Positions 44,516 through 53,794 are shown, counted from the first letter of the stretch. The stretch: 64,000 nucleotides of DNA from an uncultured Pirellula sp. (GCA_903858115.1 CAIOHR010000080.1:1-64000); one strand, 5' to 3'. A program made the numbers and translations. Notes: generated by a model not told the origin, from the letters alone.

Positions 44516-45076
44516 TCAATACCAAAATGAGACGAGCAATAGTACTAGAATGATTGTCCCGCAGATCGACTTGAGCAACGTTCCCAAAAGCTTGCCAAAT
44601 AGAGCACCCCAACCTATTTTTATTGCGAGTTCCCACTCTTTTCCATCCCATCGCTCGCCAGCGACCGCTCCCACAAATGCTCCTAAGCCACCGAAGAGTA
44701 CGGCGGCGATCAAGCTACCGACGATGGGTACTGGTACACCGACAAAAATGCCGACGATCGCACCAACTACGGAACCGGCGAGAGCTAAAGCGCTTCCTTT
44801 GCGGGACCCACCTAGTTGATTGACTCCAGCGGCTCCAGCGACGAACTCGACGACTTCCCCTAACGTAGCCAGGCCCAGAGCGAGAAGCACCGTCGTGCTA
44901 GAAACGTCAAAGTATGTTGCCTCGGGCGTGAAGTATGCGGTCATTGCAGCGATTCCTAGGAGTCCCCAGTTCCCAGGCAGCCCCAGCAGTGTAAGGACCC
45001 AAGAAATGGCTGCCAACAATGAAAGAGATATCGGGATGAGCGGTGTCAGCCAGCTAAAGTAGTCGCTTATCTGCAT
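44516..45076 (-). CDS. DUF456 membrane protein
   Basis: A 186-residue membrane protein with five or so hydrophobic segments, two of them Gly-rich: SVVGAIVGIFVGVPVPIVGS and AAVLFGGLGAFVGAVAGER. The opening LLGLPGNWGLLGIAAMTAYF and the GATLGEVVEF-like segment are characteristic of DUF456 proteins. Gly-rich helices of this type can pack into oligomeric pores or glycine-zipper assemblies, but no function is established. The start MQISDYFSWLTPLIP was chosen because upstream residues look unrelated. It stands alone between the PhyH gene and a divergent HNH gene. Confidence 0.85.
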   Translation of the reverse strand: MQISDYFSWLTPLIPISLSLLAAISWVLTLLGLPGNWGLLGIAAMTAYFTPEATYFDVSSTTVLLALGLATLGEVVEFVAGAAGVNQLGGSRKGSALALAGSVVGAIVGIFVGVPVPIVGSLIAAVLFGGLGAFVGAVAGERWDGKEWELAIKIGWGALFGKLLGTLLKSICGTIILVLLLVSFWY

Positions 45077-45336
45077 AGAATAAACTTTGGAATGCTTTTT
45101 GAGCCAGTGGTTCGGTCGTGATCGGATGCCATCATTTGTATGAAAATTCGAACAAATTCGAAACATCTTGGTTTAGCGTTTTGTGCAGTGAGAACAAATT
45201 AGGTAACATGATTGGAGTTCCAACGCAATCCTCGGCGTGCAGCGCCAGCGAATGCACCGCACTCGCTCGCGCTTCGTGCTTAGGATCATCATGGCACGAG
45301 GTTATGGGGTTTTAACTCAAACCGGGAGTAGTCAGG

Positions 45337-45951
45337 ATGGGCGAGAGCTCTTCGTTAGATTGTAGTGTATTGGTATTGAACCGATTCTACATGGCGGTTC
45401 GCGTTGTCGACGTACGCAGAGCGATGATTCTGTTGTATCGAAGTTGCGCAGAGGTCATCACCATAGAAGACAGCCAATACCAAAATTATGATTTTGAAGC
45501 TTGGTGTGAGCTTTCCGAATTACAGGCCATGGAAAAGCAGTCTGGCGAAGACTATCTAAGGACTCCCAATCGCGAGTTGTTGGTCCCGAGGATTGTAAGG
45601 CTGGTGCTATACGATCGAATTCCAAAGTCCACGGTGCGGTTCAATCGTAAAACACTTTTCGCACGCGATGGATATCATTGTCAATATTGCGGTCAAACGA
45701 GACCCATGAGCCAACTCAGCTTGGACCATGTGATTCCGAGATCTCAAGGTGGGAAAACCACTTGGGAGAATGTTGTTTGCTCGTGTTTGAATTGCAACAG
45801 CAGAAAAGGTGGCCGCACGCCCTTGCAGGCCAACATGAAGTTGCTTTCGACACCTGCGAGGCCACATTCCAATCCAGGAATTGCCGTTACGCTCAAGGAT
45901 CCACGCTACGAGTCGTGGAAAACGTTCTTGACCAGCAACGCAGCCAGCTAA
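45337..45951 (+). CDS. HNH endonuclease
   Basis: A 204-residue protein. The N-terminal part (SVLVLNRFYMAVRVVDVRRA) is shared by a large bacterial HNH family. The nuclease core follows: ARDGYHCQYCG, LSLDHVIPRSQGG, then TTWENVVCSCLNCNSRKGG. That gives a CxxC...CxxC zinc site and a DHVxPRS active site. GGGAG lies eight bases before the ATG. It is a free-standing nuclease with no methylase or intron beside it, so a restriction or homing role is not indicated; such proteins are common housekeeping-like genes of unknown purpose. The ACT-domain gene follows 92 bp downstream. Confidence 0.92.
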   Translation: MGESSSLDCSVLVLNRFYMAVRVVDVRRAMILLYRSCAEVITIEDSQYQNYDFEAWCELSELQAMEKQSGEDYLRTPNRELLVPRIVRLVLYDRIPKSTVRFNRKTLFARDGYHCQYCGQTRPMSQLSLDHVIPRSQGGKTTWENVVCSCLNCNSRKGGRTPLQANMKLLSTPARPHSNPGIAVTLKDPRYESWKTFLTSNAAS

Positions 45952-46043
45952 GCCTAGCCCCGACTTCATTCGCAGCAGCATTATGCTAAACTGTGTTGGC
46001 GGAATGGTTCAATACTTGTAAGAAACAGCCGAGAGAGTGCCGT

Positions 46044-46541
46044 ATGAGTTCGGGAGATGGAGCCTCGACTTCCTTTGAGACAATGCGTGGACGCAACTAT
46101 CCAACCATTCGTCAATTCACCGTTTTCCTAGAAAATCGCGTCGGCCAATTGCTTGAGGTCGTGAGGCGATTTGAGGGCACCGGCATTCGTATTGTCGCCC
46201 TTTCGATTAACGATTCAGCGGAGTGCGCGTTTGTACGGTTTCTCGTGAGTCATCCAGAGCGAGGTCGTGAAATTTTGGAACGTGCAGGACTTGCAATTAT
46301 TGAAACCGATTTGATCGGCGTTGAGTTGCCCGAGGGGGGGCAGCCTTTACTTCAGATCTGTGCAGCCTTGTTGCAAGCGGAAATAAACATCATTCAGGCT
46401 TATCCGTTGCTTTTCCGACCTCACGGTGAACCGGCCGTCGCCATTATGGTCGACAACACCGAGAACGCGCTCGATACGCTCGCCCGAAAGGGATTCACGA
46501 TGATCACCGAAGGGGATTTGCTGGACAGCATGGGCGATTAA
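46044..46541 (+). CDS. Tandem ACT-domain protein
   Basis: A 165-residue protein made of two ACT-like units: RQFTVFLENRVGQLLEVVRR onward, and ICAALLQAEINIIQAYPLLF onward. ACT domains bind amino acids or other small ligands and regulate enzymes of amino acid metabolism. No catalytic domain is attached, so it may be a stand-alone regulator. The ATG at 46044 (MSSGDGAS) is preferred; 45993 and 46083 are alternatives, and the conserved core begins at MRGRNYPTIRQF. Its 3' end overlaps that of the convergent lipoprotein gene by four bases. Confidence 0.85.
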   Translation: MSSGDGASTSFETMRGRNYPTIRQFTVFLENRVGQLLEVVRRFEGTGIRIVALSINDSAECAFVRFLVSHPERGREILERAGLAIIETDLIGVELPEGGQPLLQICAALLQAEINIIQAYPLLFRPHGEPAVAIMVDNTENALDTLARKGFTMITEGDLLDSMGD

Positions 46542-46867
46542 AGCGATGGATCCACCGTTAACTCAGAGTTTATCTCCGATGGAATTTCCGATTCGTAGTA
46601 GAGCTCAGCATTGGGATCCGAAACGGTCCCGTTACCGTCCAAGCCTGACTCATGTGGGTTGGCCCCTAAAAGATTAGGATCGCTGAAAGGTGAGCCGACT
46701 CGGCCTCGCTTCATATCTACCCGCGGAGTGCTAGATCCGAACGCAACATAGTCATCCAAGTAGGGTTGGCGACAAATGGTGCAGCCTGGTGCCGTAACGA
46801 TACCCGCGACCAGCAGTATTGGCCCAACGAAGCGAAATTTGTTTTGGAGGGTTCCAGGGCTGTTCAT
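46538..46867 (-). CDS. Small putative lipoprotein
   Basis: A 109-residue protein starting MNSPGTLQNKFRF, followed by a hydrophobic helix (VGPILLVAGIVTAPGC) whose final Cys is the likely lipid attachment site, though Pro before Gly-Cys is not a perfect lipobox. The mature part TICRQPYLDDYVAFGSSTP resembles many short planctomycetal lipoproteins and is acidic and probably unfolded at the end. GGAAA before the ATG serves as ribosome-binding site. The function is unknown. It converges on the ACT gene and is divergent from the gene at 47104. Confidence 0.65.
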   Translation of the reverse strand: MNSPGTLQNKFRFVGPILLVAGIVTAPGCTICRQPYLDDYVAFGSSTPRVDMKRGRVGSPFSDPNLLGANPHESGLDGNGTVSDPNAELYYESEIPSEINSELTVDPSL

Positions 46868-47103
46868 GAATGTTTCCAATTGACTTGCGCGACAGCGGTT
46901 AGCGTAATTCGTATCACCAGCAGCACATTTCTTCTCATCGGCACTACTGGTTGCGGTATTTAGGGAAACTTTGCCGATCGCAGAGACTCTGCCGATTTTT
47001 CTTTCTGTGATAGATGTTCAGAAATAGTCTCTCGCTTGCCGAACAACTAACAGAGTACGTTGCCATGATAGATTGAATTGCTAGCGTTCGAATCAAAGAA
47101 TTC

Positions 47104-48252
47104 ATGAGAGAACCGATACGAGTAATAGAGCCGCAGGCAGTAAAAGAATCGCTTCGGGTGTGCAAGACAGCCAAGCCTATCTGGATTGCTGTTGTTGCTA
47201 CCCTGCTCTGGGGAATCAACGGGCTGAAAGTCCAAAGCGTTGTTCACGAATTGATCGTAACCATTGCCATATCGCAGCACCGAATTGATTCACTGCTAGC
47301 ACTGGAGGGGAAATGCATTCCCAACACCAAAACGCATCTCGTTCGGTGTTCAACGAGTTCGCAAAGCGTATTGGACTCTGAACTACGAACGGTACAAGTG
47401 CGGTTGAGGTCTACAAGCCGAAGAGAGCTGAATCGAATAGAACAGGCCTTGGAGATTGCAACCCAGCCGACGTTTCTATCCCAGGAGTATGAAAACATCG
47501 CCAAAGAGCTACGTCTTGCCAATTGGATGCATGAGTCGTGGGCCCATACAGTCAAAGTTCTGCGCGCCGATCATGACCGAGAGTTGGCCCGACAGGATGT
47601 CTCAACAGACAAACCGGTCTATCGACTTGTGGGGTTCAAAAACCCTCAACCTGAGGGGCCTCCCGAGTTGGAAAAAGAAATGGCAACATACAGCACTCGC
47701 ATCCGTGAGCTTGAGCAATCGTTGGAAAAAGCTAAGTCGAAATCGAAAGGCTTTCTGTCGTTCACGGGCAGTAAAAGACAATATCCAGTTGTAAGTGCTT
47801 TGGGTTGGTGGAGGCTTTCGGTTCTGTCACTCATGGCATTCGCTTGCTGGTTCTCTGCTTCAATTCTGCTGAAGCGAGAATCTACTCTCTCCATATCGCC
47901 TATTTCATGGAGCGCCGTTCTGAAGAGAATTTGGTCTAATAAAAAAAGGAACGAACCTCTGACAGGACAGTCGATCGGTGGGGTTCCATGCCTGGGAATT
48001 TTTGTTGTTCGAACGGATTCGTTGTTGTCCTTTTCTCCTCGTCGCGAGTCTGAAAACGAATCGCTAGTGAGGAAACCACGGCCAGTTTACGTTGTGCGAG
48101 TTCAAGCAAATGCGATCGTATTTGCACGCGTTCTGTTGATTCTTTGGTTTGCAGTATTTGCCATGCGATTTCTGATTGACGCAAGCTGGCGGGAGTTGTT
48201 TTTCGCCTCGCCGCTTGCTGGATTGTCACGTATCGCGGGAGGTGTATTCTGA
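47104..48252 (+). CDS. Coiled-coil membrane protein of unknown function
   Basis: A 382-residue protein with a hydrophobic segment near the N-terminus (WIAVVATLLWGINGL), a helical or coiled-coil stretch (EMATYSTRIRELEQSLEKAK), a second membrane helix at about 240-257 (LSVLSLMAFACWFSASILL) and a third near the C-terminus (VFARVLLILWFAVFAMRFL). I recognise no family. The stop codon overlaps a possible CTG start of the TPR gene downstream, so the two are one transcription unit. The pair faces the TPR-ExbBD operon and may belong to the same envelope system (inference). Confidence 0.7.
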   Translation: MREPIRVIEPQAVKESLRVCKTAKPIWIAVVATLLWGINGLKVQSVVHELIVTIAISQHRIDSLLALEGKCIPNTKTHLVRCSTSSQSVLDSELRTVQVRLRSTSRRELNRIEQALEIATQPTFLSQEYENIAKELRLANWMHESWAHTVKVLRADHDRELARQDVSTDKPVYRLVGFKNPQPEGPPELEKEMATYSTRIRELEQSLEKAKSKSKGFLSFTGSKRQYPVVSALGWWRLSVLSLMAFACWFSASILLKRESTLSISPISWSAVLKRIWSNKKRNEPLTGQSIGGVPCLGIFVVRTDSLLSFSPRRESENESLVRKPRPVYVVRVQANAIVFARVLLILWFAVFAMRFLIDASWRELFFASPLAGLSRIAGGVF

Positions 48253-48326
48253 ATCTCATCCGAAGAGAACGGCGGTCTGTTGGTCGGAATCGAAACGGGC
48301 TGAGCAAAAAAATCCTGTTAGGGGCG

Positions 48327-50714
48327 ATGGCATCGATGGTGCTCTCGTCCTTTGGCGTTTTGGGTCTATATCTTTATGCGGTTCAAGGACCAGATCCATC
48401 CGAGCAACTCGAGATTGCGCTCCGTTTGATGAACAAGGGCGAAGAGGATGCAGCTGTTAGGATCGCGGCTCATTTAAAGGAAGAGGACCTTAAGAAAAAA
48501 TCGGATATAGCTAAACGCAATTTCATCTTGGGATCGCATGAACGCAATCGTGCCACAAAAATCGAGCAACGCCCGATTGCTAACGAGCTAAACGCGAAAG
48601 CAGTTGAGCATCTCGAAGCGAGCCGTTCACAAAAGTTTCCAAGCGGTTTTGAAGGATTAGGTAACTTCAATTTAGGGATGGCATTGTACGACCTGTTTCG
48701 ATGGAAGGATGCAGAAGAACCGCTTGAAATAGCTTCGGAGCGTTGGCCGGCAGGGCGCTCCGATGCGATCGAACGTCTTGTAGACATCGATTTATCTCGG
48801 GAGAGATTAGATGCAGATTCCGCGCTCCAGAGGATCGAACATTGGCGCAGTTTGCCGCGAAGCTCCGCGTACGATGATGAGCGAGCCGCTCTCAAGGAAA
48901 TGCAAACGCTTCTAAAGATCGGCGAAAGCGAAAAAGCATACCTTCTCGGCTCCCAGGTTGCGAAGGAATCGCCGTATCGCCCCATGTGCGATTTGCTATT
49001 GGCGCAATGTAAACGCGAAACTGCAAAGAAAGTAACAAACCCAACCGACCGGAATCAGGAGCTTGCCGATGCACTGAACCACCTTCAAAATCTAGTCAAG
49101 ACTCCCAAATTTACCGTCTCTATTCGCCGCCAAGCAAATCTTGAGCAAGGCAAAGTGCTACGAGATATGGGTCGGCTGCAAGAGGCTGTGAGTAGTTTGA
49201 CCGTTCTTCGGTTGTCGTCACCCTACGAACCAGAGAGCCTTGCTGCGGCAATTGAGGAAATGGAGATCCTGGTCGAATTAGGCCAAGATAAACAGTCTTT
49301 CGAGACATTGACTTACCTCAAAGACAACCTCGGCGATCTTGACTGGTACGTTACGGATTGGCTGCCCGTCTCTGAAATGAGAAGCAGGGTCGTGGCCGTT
49401 GCCAATCGATTGATTGATCAGAAAAAATACTCGACCGCTGCTTCCTATGCGACCACGTTGCCAAAGTTCTGTGACGAGCTCGACAAGATTCGTCTGGAAA
49501 GCAAGTTGTACGAAAAGTGGGGACAGTCGATTCCTGAAAAGTCGAAAGAAACTGTGGCAAAACAAGATTATCACCGCAAAGCTGGACAAGCCTTCGAATT
49601 ACTATCCGTCAAACTACCTCGTGCTCAGGAAAACGATGACTGGCAGTGGAGTGCAATTACCAACTATCGAACCGCCGGTTCTTTTCGAGAAAGCAACTTA
49701 CTTCTAGACCGATATCTAAGTCTGCAGTCACGTGAGAATCGCCCCAAGGGTTACTTGGTTCAAGCAAAGAACTACATAGCTATGGAGAATAGTCCTAAAG
49801 CAACGGTCGCTTTAGAGCAGATCATCAACAGCAACACGGTCACTCCACTCGTCTACGAAGCTCGGCTCGATCTGGCCAGAATGAAGGTAAAAGACGGTCA
49901 ATTCCAAGAAGCAGAGCAATTGATCTTAGAGAACTTAAGTGGAGAACTGCGACCCGAGAACCAAATTTGGATGGAGTCCCTTTTCGAATTTGGTTCTATG
50001 CTTTATTCGCAGGGTGAAAAGCAATTACTCGCGATTCGAAATCTTCTAGAAGACAACCCAAGCAAAGCATCCGAAAACTTTGACAAGATTGAAGAAAGCA
50101 CCAGCATCTTGATGAAGAGTATCGACCGCATGGAGGACTTCCTCCGTCGCTTTCAATCCGATCATCGACGTTTTCAGCTTCTGTATCAGATGGCGAAGGC
50201 ATATCAGCTCGCTGCTTTTTGGCCGGAGATACTATTGAAAGAGAGCCAAACAGCGAACGAAGATAGCACGCTGAGTCTCAAGAATCAGAGAAAGGAACTC
50301 CTCGTAAAGTCTCGCACCACCTTTCGAAAACTGCGACAGGAGCTACTGAACGAGAGCAACAATCGCGTCTCCAACCTCAATTCCAATGATATGTTGCGAA
50401 ACAGTTACTTCGGAGAAGCAGACATCTTCTTTTACGAAGATGATTTTGAAGACGCGCGTATCGCATACGAAGAAGCATCTTCTCGCTTTATGAATGAGCC
50501 GGAATCTCTCGAAGCGAGAAAGCAAATTGCCCTCTGTTATAAGAAGCTAGGCAAGATTCAAGACTGTCGAAGGACACTAGAGATGGCACTTGATCTCCTG
50601 CGTAGAATTCCGAAGGAAAAAGACCCACGTTTCAAGATGGTAACTCCCTACGATCGGGCTGGTTGGGATACCTATCTTACTAGCATGCTCGCGGAATTAG
50701 GCCAGGCAAATTGA
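48327..50714 (+). CDS. Membrane-anchored TPR-repeat protein
   Basis: A 795-residue protein: a membrane helix at the N-terminus (VLSSFGVLGLYLYAV) and then helical repeats of TPR type throughout, for example FNLGMALYDLFRWKDAEEPL, ARMKVKDGQFQEAEQLILEN and RKQIALCYKKLGKIQDCRRT. It is probably anchored in the cytoplasmic membrane with the TPR array outside, serving as a scaffold. The ATG at 48327 is given here, but the frame stays open upstream and codes for a basic segment (LIRRERRSVGRNRNGLSKK) ideal before a membrane helix. A CTG at 48249, six bases after GGGAGG and overlapping the previous stop codon, may be the true start. It converges on the ExbD genes. Confidence 0.82.
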   Translation: MASMVLSSFGVLGLYLYAVQGPDPSEQLEIALRLMNKGEEDAAVRIAAHLKEEDLKKKSDIAKRNFILGSHERNRATKIEQRPIANELNAKAVEHLEASRSQKFPSGFEGLGNFNLGMALYDLFRWKDAEEPLEIASERWPAGRSDAIERLVDIDLSRERLDADSALQRIEHWRSLPRSSAYDDERAALKEMQTLLKIGESEKAYLLGSQVAKESPYRPMCDLLLAQCKRETAKKVTNPTDRNQELADALNHLQNLVKTPKFTVSIRRQANLEQGKVLRDMGRLQEAVSSLTVLRLSSPYEPESLAAAIEEMEILVELGQDKQSFETLTYLKDNLGDLDWYVTDWLPVSEMRSRVVAVANRLIDQKKYSTAASYATTLPKFCDELDKIRLESKLYEKWGQSIPEKSKETVAKQDYHRKAGQAFELLSVKLPRAQENDDWQWSAITNYRTAGSFRESNLLLDRYLSLQSRENRPKGYLVQAKNYIAMENSPKATVALEQIINSNTVTPLVYEARLDLARMKVKDGQFQEAEQLILENLSGELRPENQIWMESLFEFGSMLYSQGEKQLLAIRNLLEDNPSKASENFDKIEESTSILMKSIDRMEDFLRRFQSDHRRFQLLYQMAKAYQLAAFWPEILLKESQTANEDSTLSLKNQRKELLVKSRTTFRKLRQELLNESNNRVSNLNSNDMLRNSYFGEADIFFYEDDFEDARIAYEEASSRFMNEPESLEARKQIALCYKKLGKIQDCRRTLEMALDLLRRIPKEKDPRFKMVTPYDRAGWDTYLTSMLAELGQAN

Positions 50715-50773
50715 GACTCATCTTTACGTCGTAGCGATGCCCAATTTCTTTGACAGACACTAAACACGAAAGA

Positions 50774-51307
50774 CTACTGCGGTTTTCTAGGTGGTGCAAA
50801 TTTGATTCTCTCCACCAATCGCGTTACTTCATCACCTTGACGTTGCCCGGTGACTGCCGTAACTGCTTGAATGACGTATCCGTATCGCAACCCATAGTCG
50901 AGGTCGATTTCTACTTCAGGTCCTTCGTCGGGACTAGGCGGCGCGACACCATTCGTCAACTTGAGAATAAACCCACGAAGTCCTCCGAAGATCTGCTTCT
51001 CGCGTTCTAGCTTCGCCTCGATATCTTCACCAGCAGCAGGCTGTACCATGAACGTGAGATTGTCGTTCACAATCAAGTCGGATAAATCCCCAGCGGAGTT
51101 TGCACGCAGTCGGACTTTGATGGGGACATTGGTGTTTTCCGTGCTGCCTGCTCCGCCACCGAGCGGCATACGGATATTGAAGTCCCCTTCTTGAGCGACG
51201 ATTTTGAAGGTCATCACGAAGAAAATGAGGAGCAGGAAAATCACATCGATCATCGATGTTAACTGCAACTCGGCCTTTTCGCCGCTTCGTTTAGTCGAAA
51301 ACTTCAT
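50774..51307 (-). CDS. ExbD/TolR family protein (second copy)
   Basis: A 177-residue biopolymer transport protein. The N-terminal membrane helix LTSMIDVIFLLLIFFVMTF holds Asp21, the residue that carries protons in ExbD/TolR. The periplasmic part has an insertion (GGGAGSTENTNVPIKV) and an acidic segment (PSPDEGPEVEIDLDYG) not usual in ExbD. The start overlaps the stop of the first exbD by one base. With TolQ it should form a proton-driven motor. It is the last gene of the operon. Confidence 0.92.
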   Translation of the reverse strand: MKFSTKRSGEKAELQLTSMIDVIFLLLIFFVMTFKIVAQEGDFNIRMPLGGGAGSTENTNVPIKVRLRANSAGDLSDLIVNDNLTFMVQPAAGEDIEAKLEREKQIFGGLRGFILKLTNGVAPPSPDEGPEVEIDLDYGLRYGYVIQAVTAVTGQRQGDEVTRLVERIKFAPPRKPQ

Positions 51308-51747
51308 TATGAATTCTCTTCCTTCACTCGCAGGACGAATTGTTCAAAACCTAGCTCTTGGCACTTCTTGATCAGATCCTGAACCAATCCACCCTGGGTG
51401 TCAAACGAGGCACGGATGACAATATTGGCGTCCTTTGCCGCCTCGCCCCGAGATTTGAGTACGTCAATTTCCGTTCGAAGCAATGGAGCAACAGACTCCA
51501 CCGTGGCAACATTCGACCCCATGTAAATTGTGGAGTTGGAGTCTAAATGGATGACAATTGGAAATTTAAGTGGAGCCTCAGCTGGCTTCGCCAATTCACT
51601 CGAGGGAAGCTTAATCTTGTCATTCACATCATCTTGCGAAAAGTTGATGAGCACCATAAAAAAAATGATCAACTGAAACACCATGTCTATCATAGCCGTC
51701 ATGTCACCGTCAGCCGCTTTCGCGCTAAACTTTTGCTGAAATTTCAT
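51307..51747 (-). CDS. ExbD/TolR family protein (first copy)
   Basis: A 146-residue protein with a single N-terminal membrane helix, MTAMIDMVFQLIIFFMVLIN, containing the proton-carrying Asp21, and a periplasmic domain of normal ExbD size. It lies 42 bp after the TolQ-like gene and overlaps the second exbD copy by one base, so the three are translated together. The two ExbD copies differ clearly in sequence, which suggests a heteromeric complex rather than a recent duplication. Confidence 0.93.
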   Translation of the reverse strand: MKFQQKFSAKAADGDMTAMIDMVFQLIIFFMVLINFSQDDVNDKIKLPSSELAKPAEAPLKFPIVIHLDSNSTIYMGSNVATVESVAPLLRTEIDVLKSRGEAAKDANIVIRASFDTQGGLVQDLIKKCQELGFEQFVLRVKEENS

Positions 51748-51789
51748 GATGCACTTGAATGCTTAAAGCGACTCCTAAGCCGTAGAAAC

Positions 51790-52536
51790 TTACTTAACAA
51801 AGGGCTGAAATTTTTCGAGCAAATCTTCACTTTGTGCCCCTGCAGTAAGAACATGCCGTTGCACGAGATTTCTGAGAATGTTGTAGATGACAATTGCAGG
51901 AATTGCCAAAAGAAGCCCCACAAGTGTCGTGTAGAGTGCCTGCTCAATACCACCCGCTAACTCGTTGGGCTTCGGTGTTTGAGGACTGCTTGCGATCTGA
52001 CCGAACGAGGCGACCATCCCTTGCACCGTACCGAGCAAACCAACCATTGGAGCTATATTTCCAATCAATGCGAGATAACTAAGCATGTGTTCTAGCTTCA
52101 TGATTTCCGACTCGCCGGCAATCTGCATCGATTCCATGGCTGCCTCTTTGCCCTTTTGAAGTTTGCCAAGTCCAGCTCCAAGCACCTGCCCCAAGAAGCT
52201 TTCGTCTGCCTGAACGAGATCCACTGCCGCTTGCGCATTCTTTTCGGCGAGATTGGCTTCGATGCCTTGAACCAAATCGTCGGGAATGAAGTTCGATCTT
52301 TGAACGGCGAGAATCGACCTTACAATCAAAGCTACCAAAATAATGGACATGATCAAAAACGTGATCGCATACGGCGGGCCAAGAGCCACCCATGTCTTTA
52401 CAAGCATATTCTGGCCAGCAGGAGCTGGACCGTCTTGTGCCCATGTTGCAGTCGAACAAACAAGCCAACTCGCAGACGCTGCGACCGTGGTTCGAAGGCT
52501 AAAGGGAATCTTTGAAAATGGCGAATAGAGCTGCAT
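51790..52536 (-). CDS. TolQ/ExbB/MotA-type proton channel subunit
   Basis: A 248-residue membrane protein. Residues 1-33 look like a cleavable signal peptide (SASWLVCSTATWAQ), which many planctomycetal homologues also have. Three membrane helices follow, with the conserved NIAPMVGLLGTVQGMVASFG and GIEQALYTTLVGLLLAIPAI segments of the TolQ/ExbB core; Thr residues there line the proton path. GGAG lies about seven bases before the ATG. It works with the two ExbD proteins and, from gene order, with the two TPR proteins encoded upstream. Confidence 0.94.
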   Translation of the reverse strand: MQLYSPFSKIPFSLRTTVAASASWLVCSTATWAQDGPAPAGQNMLVKTWVALGPPYAITFLIMSIILVALIVRSILAVQRSNFIPDDLVQGIEANLAEKNAQAAVDLVQADESFLGQVLGAGLGKLQKGKEAAMESMQIAGESEIMKLEHMLSYLALIGNIAPMVGLLGTVQGMVASFGQIASSPQTPKPNELAGGIEQALYTTLVGLLLAIPAIVIYNILRNLVQRHVLTAGAQSEDLLEKFQPFVK

Positions 52537-52576
52537 GAAGGTCTCCGAGACTTCTACCGTTTGTGTTCAAGCAAGG

Positions 52577-52621
52577 CGATAAGGTTATCGTGTAAACAAA
52601 TCAGAGTACTTTGGAGTACTC
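52577..52621 (-). promoter_or_regulatory. Twin palindromes between the TPR and TolQ-like genes
   Basis: Two perfect palindromes lie in the 140-bp gap upstream of the TolQ-like gene: CGATAA-GG-TTATCG (52577-52590) and GAGTACT-TTGG-AGTACTC (52604-52621). On the transcribed strand the second forms a 7-bp hairpin followed by tgatttgttt, a weak terminator. It could attenuate the motor genes relative to the TPR genes or bind a regulator. Confidence 0.45.
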
Positions 52622-52676
52622 AACACTCTCGAATTCTGCGGGACATTTGTGTGTGCCGCAAAAATTCTCTGTTTTA

Positions 52677-53723
52677 CTATTTCTTGACCCATGGAGAAGT
52701 TGGATAAAGCTTTGCCAACCGCGATTTTGCATCGGTCGACTGTAAAGGCTCACCGACTTTAGTCCAGAGTTGGGTCAGATTGTACAGTGCTTCAGCATGG
52801 GCTTCAGCCTGGGACGCGTAGAGCAGGTCTGTTTTTAGGAAAGAAAGCACGGCTTCATAGTGGTTATTCTGACTTTGATGGATTGAGCCGATGGCGTTAT
52901 ACAGATCGGCAAACAATTCAGCATCGGTCGAATCCCCTTCGTCGACCATTTTTTCCAGTGCTGTAATCGCTTGGTCTGACTTTCCTTCCGCCGCATCACA
53001 TTTCAAAATCGCAATCGTCGCTAGTTTTTGCAACTTCAGCGAAGGCGGGTCCGAGACTTTCGCTTGCGTCAGGACGGCAAACTTTGCTTTTGCTTCCGAA
53101 TTCTGACTGAGGAGCATGAGTGCTTTCCCCTGAAGAAAACTACCGCGAAGCTTGTAATCAGAAAAAGGTGCTCCAGCAAAAGCCCCGAAGAATTTTGCTG
53201 CCTGGTCGGGCGTACCGGAAGCGATCGCAAGATTTCCAAGCATTTCCGATGCGCTATAGAAATTATGCGACGTTCGATACTTGCCAGCCCAAGCCAGCAG
53301 CGCCTTGGATGCTTCCGATGGATCCCCTTGTCCGCGAAGCGCTTGAGCACCTGCTAAATAGGTTTTGTAAAACAAATATTCTTCTTTCATGTCCTCGGAC
53401 GTCAGCGAGTCCATCACGACTTTACTCAACTCGTCTTTCGCTTGATCGTATTGCGCCTGGACAATGTTGTCTTTTGCTCGAGAGAGTTGCGGCGGTTCGC
53501 CATCGAACACGATTCTTAGAATATCGTTGGTAGCATAGTTTTGTGGGGTCCCCTTCGAATTCTCGATAACGACTTTATCTTTTGTGCGTTCGATGATCTT
53601 TCCCGTGGCCGCGGCACCACCCTTGGTCGGGAAAATTCGATCCTTATTCTGTGCGAAGGAAAGGTTCGAGCACAGAAGTAGAATCAAAATAGAGGCTGGG
53701 AAAACCAGACGTTGCAGAGACAT
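52677..53723 (-). CDS. Exported TPR-like protein with N-terminal beta domain
   Basis: A 348-residue protein with a signal peptide (VFPASILILLLCSNLSFA). The first mature segment (RIFPTKGGAAATGKIIERTK, then KVVIENSKGTPQNY) is a short all-beta domain of SH3-like or Sm-like size. It is followed by helical TPR-type repeats (EMLGNLAIASGTPDQAAKFF, ALYNLTQLWTKVGEPLQ). The ATG at 53723 gives the best signal peptide. It is the second gene of a probable five-gene operon with the 1021-residue TPR protein, a TolQ homologue and two ExbD homologues. It is probably a periplasmic partner of the motor. Confidence 0.85.
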   Translation of the reverse strand: MSLQRLVFPASILILLLCSNLSFAQNKDRIFPTKGGAAATGKIIERTKDKVVIENSKGTPQNYATNDILRIVFDGEPPQLSRAKDNIVQAQYDQAKDELSKVVMDSLTSEDMKEEYLFYKTYLAGAQALRGQGDPSEASKALLAWAGKYRTSHNFYSASEMLGNLAIASGTPDQAAKFFGAFAGAPFSDYKLRGSFLQGKALMLLSQNSEAKAKFAVLTQAKVSDPPSLKLQKLATIAILKCDAAEGKSDQAITALEKMVDEGDSTDAELFADLYNAIGSIHQSQNNHYEAVLSFLKTDLLYASQAEAHAEALYNLTQLWTKVGEPLQSTDAKSRLAKLYPTSPWVKK

Positions 53724-53794
53724 ATTGCGTTTCAATGTGAATGAACGATTTGAATGAAAGTGAATGGTTGCCAAACGATGGTAAATGAAAGATC

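Noticed and set aside
45225..45290. AGCGAATGC / GCACTCGCT hairpin upstream of the HNH gene considered as a second REP
   Set aside because: Arms are only 9 bp with a mismatch and do not share the core of the 20115-20181 element.
46980..46992. GCAGAGACTCTGC palindrome as a terminator
   Set aside because: The loop is too small, only a short T-rich run follows, and no gene ends just upstream on the plus strand.
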